NCBI GenBank assembly: GCA_910587475.1 | Contig: CAJUMR010000001.1 | Span: 1-64,000, forward strand | Length of the DNA stretch: 64,000 nucleotides | From: an uncultured Muribaculaceae bacterium | Lineage (GTDB): Bacteria > Bacteroidota > Bacteroidia > Bacteroidales > Muribaculaceae | Reading direction: 5' to 3' | Part shown: positions 59,044 to 64,000 of the stretch, one piece after another | How positions within the stretch are numbered: position 1 is the first letter of the stretch | Layout of the letters: every line of letters starts with the position of its first letter | The notes under the pieces: model-generated | The model's database searches: none | What the model was told of the DNA's origin: nothing | The model's input: the letters and a program-made list of their open reading frames with translations, nothing else | Translations under genes and position numbers: made by a program

Positions 59044-59912
59044 AAATCGTGAGGATAATTGGTTTCTTCTTTATCATGATTTGGTTCGGACATTTCGCTA
59101 TCGACATGATTTGGGCCTTTGCCAAACATGGCCGACATTTTTGCGCCGAAGTTAGCATTTGTATATGCCCACCATCGGTTGAAAAACTTATCGCGACTGA
59201 CATTATTGATGCCTCGCCGCTCATTGTCGCAGAGAAAGCCAACTTCAGCGAGTCCGTTTTGTTTCAGTCCGCTGGCTAAGAAGTGAAACTCCATGCGGGC
59301 ATCTGCAGCTTCGAGTATTAGTCCGGGCAATCCGCATAATTTCCATGGACCTTCCTGAATAGGAATGTCGGGAGCGAACCATGCGGTCCACTTTCGGCCT
59401 CTAAAATCAGACGTAGCCTCCACACATTCATAACCTAAAATCATTTTTGTGCTGTCGCCGATTTCCCATTGCGGTTTTTCCCAATCTTCCTCATATTTCC
59501 AGTAGGTTGCTTCAAAATATGAAGTGACAGTCGTTTTGCCGGCAGGATAATTTTTATATATCACGTCCCAATAACGACCGTTGCGTTCGAGAGTCTTCGA
59601 GTCGCGCTCGATCGGATCGCTGCATGACTCAAATGCAATGCGTTCCGTTTCAAAATATAACGCACTGTTGAAGTGATATAATGAATCGCGGTAGAATTTA
59701 GGCACAGAGCAATAGCGCGACATGTTGTTGCCGATTCTGAGCATTGTTTCTTCTTTAAAGAAATTGGTTGCTCGTTTAGTCGTGTCAGTGATTTCTGTGC
59801 GGGTGTAATGAACCTCAAGAACCGCAGGTTCTGCGTCTCTGATGAAATCACCGGCATATGCGTTGGCTGCGGTAAGCAACGGTAAGATAGCTAACAGTCT
59901 TTTCATTGTCAT
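59040..59912 (-). CDS. GLPGLI family protein, copy 2 (divergent)
   Basis: 290 residues. The signal peptide ends ANAYA. The core is clear (GDSTKMILGYECVEA, GRKWTAWFAPDIP, GPWKLCGLPGLILEAADA), but the N-terminal LLAN and STPxG blocks are replaced by a longer Phe/Tyr/Arg-rich region. The tail reads EETNYPHDL, a degenerate ETDY. Its ATG overlaps the TGA of copy 1 and its TGA overlaps the barrel ATG. A second ATG at 59906 is possible. Confidence 0.88.
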   Translation of the reverse strand: MTMKRLLAILPLLTAANAYAGDFIRDAEPAVLEVHYTRTEITDTTKRATNFFKEETMLRIGNNMSRYCSVPKFYRDSLYHFNSALYFETERIAFESCSDPIERDSKTLERNGRYWDVIYKNYPAGKTTVTSYFEATYWKYEEDWEKPQWEIGDSTKMILGYECVEATSDFRGRKWTAWFAPDIPIQEGPWKLCGLPGLILEAADARMEFHFLASGLKQNGLAEVGFLCDNERRGINNVSRDKFFNRWWAYTNANFGAKMSAMFGKGPNHVDSEMSEPNHDKEETNYPHDL

Positions 59913-60769
59913 TCGTGATAATCGGTTTCAAGAAAATCTATTGTTACTTCTTCGCCTGTGCGTATGTGATCCGTCCCGAGATTTATGCCTGTGGCAGCTG
60001 CGTCGATGGCTCTTCCGTGGTCTCGATAGTTTCGCAACTGTCTCAGCATTTCTATCCGTGACATTTTATCATATTGCTGATAAGGATAAATCGGAAACAT
60101 CGGTTTATCAGAGGCTTCCAATCCGGTTGCCTCGAAACTGTGCTGCCCGGTGGATTCACTTGCCTCCAGTATTAACCCAGGGAGACCTGTCAACTTCCAC
60201 GGACCCTCCTGCAAAGGAATATCAGGTGCGAACCACGCAGTCCAATCCCGCCCATGATAATTTGCTGTTGCCATCACACAATCATAACCCAGAACTGTTT
60301 TTGTCGAGTCGGAAATTTCCCATTGGATTTCTCCAAGAGGTTCCGTGTAAACCCCGTATTCAAGTGAACCGGCCTTGTCATATACAGTCATCTGATTATC
60401 AGACATAGAGCGGAATATGTAGAGAAATGTCTGGTAAACCACTGCGTTCATTGCGCTCTCGTCTTTTGTTTCTCTATACCTTTTGATGGCATCATTAAGG
60501 AGTTGCTTACTGATGGCTCTACCTTGTGGTGTAGATTCAAGAGAATCCTTGAACTCAGTCTTCGCGTTATAAAACTTCGCGTGCTCCTTGTTGGCCAAGA
60601 GGACAAATGAAATATCGCGTTTTACTATGCCCTCAGAGCCACGCACGAAAGTTTCGTGATAGGTGTAGCCTACCTTTATTTCGGCGCGTGGATAATCCTT
60701 ATTCTTTGCGTAAGCAGTAAGGCATGCAAAGACTGCGATAAGAGCTATGGTAATAGAATGTCTAATCAT
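59909..60769 (-). CDS. GLPGLI family protein, copy 1 (operon leader)
   Basis: 286 residues, the first gene of the operon. The signal peptide ends LTAYA. Blocks: VLLANKEHAKFYNAKT, FKDSLESTPQGRAIS, SDSTKTVLGYDCVMA, GRDWTAWFAPDIP, GPWKLTGLPGLILEASES, then FEATGLEASDKPMFPIYPY. The tail is DFLETDYHE. Downstream copies retain the same order of blocks. A -7 box and a palindrome lie upstream (60823-60867). Confidence 0.9.
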   Translation of the reverse strand: MIRHSITIALIAVFACLTAYAKNKDYPRAEIKVGYTYHETFVRGSEGIVKRDISFVLLANKEHAKFYNAKTEFKDSLESTPQGRAISKQLLNDAIKRYRETKDESAMNAVVYQTFLYIFRSMSDNQMTVYDKAGSLEYGVYTEPLGEIQWEISDSTKTVLGYDCVMATANYHGRDWTAWFAPDIPLQEGPWKLTGLPGLILEASESTGQHSFEATGLEASDKPMFPIYPYQQYDKMSRIEMLRQLRNYRDHGRAIDAAATGINLGTDHIRTGEEVTIDFLETDYHE

Positions 60770-60822
60770 TGTCGGTCTATTATATTGTGTTGCAGAAATA
60801 TGTTTCAGCAGTCATTCCGGTG

Positions 60823-60830
60823 CAAATTTA
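60823..60830 (-). promoter_or_regulatory. -7 element of the GLPGLI operon
   Basis: TAAATTTG on minus, 53 bp before the copy 1 ATG. The matching -33 region overlaps the palindrome at 60852-60867. Confidence 0.6.
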
Positions 60831-60851
60831 TATACTTGAATGCAGACAATC

Positions 60852-60867
60852 CTCAACATTTGTTGAG
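60852..60867. promoter_or_regulatory. Palindrome over the -33 region, candidate operator
   Basis: CTCAACA-TT-TGTTGAG, a perfect 7-bp dyad whose near end is 21 nt upstream of the -7 box. A regulator bound here would act directly on the GLPGLI promoter. No regulator gene is adjacent. Confidence 0.45.
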
Positions 60868-60884
60868 AATGCGCAGAACTGGTG

Positions 60885-61283
60885 TTAAAAAATCTGTTTT
60901 TGTTTCGTAATGCGGAATCTTTGATCTGATGGCCGGAGCAACAGAGCAAAGAGCACTGCAATTCCGACGATCGCAGGAAGCATATACCACCATATGTTAT
61001 CGGGTTGCAGTGGCGCAATGATGATGAGGTAGAACGTGAATAGACATGAGAGTTGCGACAGCGATGGATTGATGATTATTTCCCGAGGTTTCTTGATCCA
61101 AAACCAGATAGAGTAGGCGACAGCGCATGCAAACGACAGTGAGGCGCAGATTAACGGCAATAGCATGTCATTATAGTATCCTGTCAGTAGGATCGATGTC
61201 ACGCAGACTATCAGCATTGCATTTATCACTTTGCTGTTATAGAATGCATGCAGTCTTGGATGATATGTCTGAAACTCTGTCAT
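60885..61283 (-). CDS. Hypothetical four-helix membrane protein
   Basis: 132 residues with four predicted membrane helices (AMLIVCVTSILLTGYY; LICASLSFACAVAYSIWFWI; LSCLFTFYLIIIA; MLPAIVGIAVLFALLL) and short loops; the C-terminus is basic (RFRITKQKQIF). No family recognised. The ATG at 61283 is used because the longer frame lies within the PH-like gene. It follows that gene by 26 bp and ends 115 bp before the GLPGLI operon on the same strand. Confidence 0.68.
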   Translation of the reverse strand: MTEFQTYHPRLHAFYNSKVINAMLIVCVTSILLTGYYNDMLLPLICASLSFACAVAYSIWFWIKKPREIIINPSLSQLSCLFTFYLIIIAPLQPDNIWWYMLPAIVGIAVLFALLLRPSDQRFRITKQKQIF

Positions 61284-61309
61284 GATTGCCTGAAAAACTT
61301 GTCGATATG

Positions 61310-61789
61310 TCAATTGATGCGACTTTGAACGAAGTCGACTATGGCCGACGGATTCTGGCATCCGATCATGTATTGCTTGCCGTTTTTCATTGTCACCAGA
61401 AAGCAGTCTGATGCCTTGCCATAGTATGCGAAGTATTTGCCAAGATCGCGTTCGCTGAACCAGCCCCAGTAACCGAACCAACCTCCGCTGGCGCAAATGC
61501 GCATTGCACCCATGGTGGGCTGACATAAGGCAATGCTGGAGATTTCGTCCAATGCCAGACGCTTAGCCCATAACGGCCGGTTGACAGTCAGGTGTTTGTC
61601 GGTGGCGGTTATTGATAGCGGCATATAGAATAATGTCATAAGCCCCATAATGATTACTATGGAAAGAAATATATAGGCCGATATGATGTGGTCATCTTCC
61701 AGATTGAAAAAGAATAATGCGGCTAACACGATCAGAGATAAACTCGATATGAAGATGCTATAAGTACTGATTTTAACAGGCTGTTTCAT
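61310..61789 (-). CDS. PH-like domain membrane protein
   Basis: 159 residues: two N-terminal membrane helices (about 10-55), then a beta-rich domain with MPLSITATDKHLTVNRPLW and the aromatic motif ASGGWFGYWGWFSERDLGKY, ending CFLVTMKNGKQYMIGCQNP. The second part is typical of bacterial PH-like (bPH) domains. Function unknown. It has its own perfect promoter, with a G10 tract further upstream. Confidence 0.78.
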   Translation of the reverse strand: MKQPVKISTYSIFISSLSLIVLAALFFFNLEDDHIISAYIFLSIVIIMGLMTLFYMPLSITATDKHLTVNRPLWAKRLALDEISSIALCQPTMGAMRICASGGWFGYWGWFSERDLGKYFAYYGKASDCFLVTMKNGKQYMIGCQNPSAIVDFVQSRIN

Positions 61790-61821
61790 ATTGTTTTTCT
61801 TTACTATGTGATGTTTGCTTG

Positions 61822-61852
61822 CAAATGTACTAATAATGGGCGAAAAATCAAA
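61822..61852 (-). promoter_or_regulatory. Promoter of the PH-like domain gene
   Basis: On minus, TTTG (61849-61852), 19-nt spacer, TACATTTG (61822-61829); ATG 33 bp downstream. A G10 tract begins 18 bp upstream of the -33 box. Confidence 0.75.
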
Positions 61853-61870
61853 CAAATAAACATATTTTTC

Positions 61871-61880
61871 GGGGGGGGGG
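61871..61880. repeat. Ten-G homopolymer upstream of the PH-like gene
   Basis: A run of ten G on plus (C on minus) between the divergent PH-like gene and uvrB; such runs mutate by slippage and can alter promoter strength. Confidence 0.85.
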
Positions 61881-61953
61881 TAGATTTTTGCAATTTTTAG
61901 CCTTTCGAATGCTTTCAAGCGCCCGAAAATGGCATAATATCATAAATATGTAG

Positions 61954-61961
61954 TAAATTTG
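61954..61961 (+). promoter_or_regulatory. -7 element of uvrB
   Basis: TAAATTTG, 26 bp before the uvrB ATG; no clear TTTG at the -33 position. Confidence 0.5.
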
Positions 61962-61987
61962 TAGAACGTATCAAGTGAAATGCAAAA

Positions 61988-64000
61988 ATGGAATTTGAAC
62001 TTCATTCTCAATATGAACCCACGGGTGACCAGCCGCAAGCGATCGCACAATTGTCGGAAGGTATAAACGACGGCCTGCCGGCGCAGACTTTGCTCGGCGT
62101 GACAGGATCCGGCAAGACTTTCACTATGGCCAATGTCATAAAAGAAGTCAGAAAACCGACATTGATATTAAGTCATAACAAGACTCTTGCCGCTCAGCTT
62201 TACAGCGAGTTCAAACAGTTTTTCCCCGATAATGCTGTTCACTATTTCGTGTCATATTACGACTATTATCAGCCTGAGGCCTATATACCTTCAGTCGACA
62301 AGTACATCGAGAAAGATCTTATGATCAACGATGAGATCGACCGTCTGCGGCTCGCCACGACATCAGCCTTGCTCTCGGGGCGTCGCGATGTTGTGGTGGT
62401 TTCTTCTGTATCGTGTCTTTACGGCATCGGCAATCCCGAAGATTTCCATGAGAATGTCATAGAAGTCAGCGTAGGGCAGAAGATAACCCGCAATGCGTTT
62501 CTGCGAAGGTTGGTCAGTTCGCTGTACGCTCGCAATGAGCTTGATTTCCAACGCGGTTGTTTCAGGGTGAAAGGAGACACGATCGATATCCGACTGGCCT
62601 ATGAAGACATCGTTCTGAGGGTAGTGTTCTGGGGCGATGAGATCGAGTCGCTTGAAACGCTTTACCCAGAAGACCTCGTCCATATATCAAATCACGGAGA
62701 TTTCCGCATCTATCCGGCCAATATCTTCGTGACATCTCCGGCGCGGCAGGCTTCGGCTGTCGCGCAGATTCAGCTCGATCTCGGCCGACAGGTCGAATTT
62801 TTCAATCGCGAGGCACGCGAACTCGAGGGTAAAAGATTGTATGAACGAGTGACCTACGACGTCGAGATGATCAAAGAAGTAGGCTACTGTTCAGGCATTG
62901 AAAATTATTCGCGCTATTTCGATGGTCGCGAGCCGGGCATGCGGCCTTTCTGTCTGCTCGATTATTTCCCGAAAGATTTTCTCACGATTATTGACGAAAG
63001 TCATGTGACGATACCCCAGATCAGGGCAATGTATGGCGGAGACTTGTCGCGCAAGATGAATCTTGTGGAATACGGTTTCAGGCTTCCGGCCGCTCTCGAC
63101 AATCGCCCGTTGAAGTTTGAAGAGTTTGAGAGACTGACTCCGCAGGTGCTTTATGTCAGTGCCACGCCGGCTGACTATGAACTGAAAAAAAGCGAAGGTG
63201 TGGTTGTCGAGCAGCTGATACGCCCGACAGGCTTGCTTGATCCGGTGATCAAGGTGCGCCCGTCGCTGAATCAGATCGATGACCTTATGGAGGAAATCAA
63301 CATCCGCATCGAGCGGGGAGAGCGTACACTTGTGACAACGTTGACAAAGCGTATGGCCGAAGAATTGAATGACTACCTCGACCGCCTCGGCATAAAGACG
63401 GCGTACATCCACAGCGATGTCGACACGATGGATCGCGTGAAAATCCTCGATGATCTCAGAGCCGGAGTCTATGATGTGCTGATCGGTGTCAATCTGCTTC
63501 GTGAAGGCCTCGATTTGCCCGAAGTGTCGCTTGTCGCTATTCTCGATGCCGACAAGGAAGGTTTTTTACGCAGTCACAGATCCTTGACGCAGACTGTCGG
63601 TCGAGCGGCGCGAAATCTCAACGGAGAGGTGATAATGTATGCCGACAAGATCACCGATTCGATGCAGCAGACAATCGACGAAACCGAGCGCCGTCGTTCA
63701 CTCCAGCTGGCATACAACGAAGAGCATGGAATCACTCCTACTGCGATTGTCAAGGCCCGCAATGCAATCATTGGCCGGGAGACTGACGATGATGTTGCTC
63801 CGCTGGCAGCGAAGAAAGCGCGCGGCCGTCAGGAGGGCAAACGTGCTGCCGACCGGCCGCTTTATGCTTCGGAGTTCTCAACTACAGTCGACATTGCCGC
63901 AGATCCTGTCATTCAGTATATGAATAAGGATGAACTGCAGCGGTCGATCAACCGCATGAGGACTGAAATGCTTGAGGCGGCTAAGAAAATGGAATTTATT
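61988..64000 (+). CDS. uvrB: Excinuclease ABC subunit B (partial, 3' end cut)
   Basis: 671 codons are visible and the gene continues past the right edge. UvrB is the central helicase-like subunit of nucleotide excision repair. It has the P-loop GVTGSGKTFT (about 37-46), the beta-hairpin YYDYYQPEAYIP (about 90-101) that clamps DNA, the helicase II box DESHVTIPQ, motif III LYVSATPADYE, motif V GVNLLREGLDLPE and motif VI QTVGRAARN. The start of the C-terminal UVR domain (ELQRSINRMRTEMLEAAKK) is included, so only the last few residues are missing. The ATG at 61988 opens the standard EFELHSQYEPTGDQPQAI. Confidence 0.97.
   Translation, partial: MEFELHSQYEPTGDQPQAIAQLSEGINDGLPAQTLLGVTGSGKTFTMANVIKEVRKPTLILSHNKTLAAQLYSEFKQFFPDNAVHYFVSYYDYYQPEAYIPSVDKYIEKDLMINDEIDRLRLATTSALLSGRRDVVVVSSVSCLYGIGNPEDFHENVIEVSVGQKITRNAFLRRLVSSLYARNELDFQRGCFRVKGDTIDIRLAYEDIVLRVVFWGDEIESLETLYPEDLVHISNHGDFRIYPANIFVTSPARQASAVAQIQLDLGRQVEFFNREARELEGKRLYERVTYDVEMIKEVGYCSGIENYSRYFDGREPGMRPFCLLDYFPKDFLTIIDESHVTIPQIRAMYGGDLSRKMNLVEYGFRLPAALDNRPLKFEEFERLTPQVLYVSATPADYELKKSEGVVVEQLIRPTGLLDPVIKVRPSLNQIDDLMEEINIRIERGERTLVTTLTKRMAEELNDYLDRLGIKTAYIHSDVDTMDRVKILDDLRAGVYDVLIGVNLLREGLDLPEVSLVAILDADKEGFLRSHRSLTQTVGRAARNLNGEVIMYADKITDSMQQTIDETERRRSLQLAYNEEHGITPTAIVKARNAIIGRETDDDVAPLAAKKARGRQEGKRAADRPLYASEFSTTVDIAADPVIQYMNKDELQRSINRMRTEMLEAAKKMEFI

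Noticed and set aside
52259..60769. GLPGLI locus as a Sus-type polysaccharide utilisation locus
   Set aside because: There is no SusD-like lipoprotein, no glycoside hydrolase and no hybrid two-component or ECF regulator in or next to the operon.
60885..61526. Longer form of the four-helix membrane protein
   Set aside because: The upstream part lies within the PH-like gene in another frame and has a basic, non-membrane composition.
1..64000. CRISPR array, prophage or toxin-antitoxin system
   Set aside because: No regularly spaced short repeats, phage structural genes or typical small overlapping toxin-antitoxin pairs were seen.

Overview
The window looks like chromosomal DNA of a member of the Bacteroidales, most likely a gut Muribaculaceae-type organism; the family-level placement is inference. 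The supporting signs are: promoters of the Bacteroidetes form TTTG-N19/20-TAnnTTTG in front of many genes; a DUF4492 gene beside cydAB; a FeoA-FeoB fusion; a PorQ-like protein next to cmk; an ISAon1-type insertion sequence; a tRNA without encoded CCA; and an array of GLPGLI-family proteins. Most genes lie in tight operons with 1-4 bp overlaps.

Layout. 1-4.6 kb (minus): parA-parB-DUF5683-lytic transglycosylase, then the N-terminus of an OPT transporter running off the left edge. 4.7-9.7 kb (plus): a nucleoside-type MFS transporter, rsmE, kdsA and nadE, ended by a two-hairpin terminator shared with convergent guaA. 11.5-16.1 kb (minus): a prolyl oligopeptidase lipoprotein, another lipoprotein and two metallo-beta-lactamase-fold hydrolases. 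16.1-16.7 kb: a gene-free stretch with a promoter-terminator pair that may encode a small RNA. 16.7-20.1 kb (minus): porQ-cmk-ispH-exonuclease-small lipoprotein. 20.3-26.1 kb (plus): a complete RND efflux operon. 26.1-29.8 kb (minus): agmatine-to-putrescine genes aguA/aguB with a small acidic partner, plus a secreted and a lipid-anchored hypothetical protein. 29.3-34.0 kb (minus): a GH18-like protein, DUF4492, cydA, cydB and a lipoprotein, facing divergent rex across a region with a dyad. 35.7-37.1 kb: an intact IS element with a perfect 8-bp target duplication. 37.2-40.9 kb: tRNA-Gln, a YigZ/IMPACT protein, nrdG and nrdD. 41.0-46.6 kb (minus): an envelope cluster with two alkaline-phosphatase-fold transferases, a PAP2 phosphatase and an Omp85-like barrel, which looks like lipid A or surface-glycolipid modification. 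46.7-51.9 kb (minus): dCMP deaminase, a S41 protease, 5-formyl-THF cyclo-ligase and FeoAB. 52.3-60.8 kb (minus): an eight-gene operon of seven GLPGLI proteins around one 866-residue TonB-receptor-like outer membrane protein. 60.9-61.8 kb (minus): a membrane protein and a PH-like-domain protein, with a G10 tract upstream. 62.0 kb to the end (plus): uvrB, running off the right edge.

The most unusual part is the GLPGLI operon. Seven secreted paralogs share a Cys-containing core and, in most copies, a C-terminal ETDY tail. They are translationally coupled to a carboxypeptidase-regulatory/plug/beta-barrel protein, with no SusD, no enzyme and no regulator in the operon. This suggests one envelope assembly with interchangeable or combined periplasmic or surface partners, but its function is not known to me. 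Secondary points of interest are the possible sRNA at 16.4 kb, the small ORF or structured RNA at 35.4 kb, the dyad between rex and the cyd operon, and the G10 tract at 61.87 kb.
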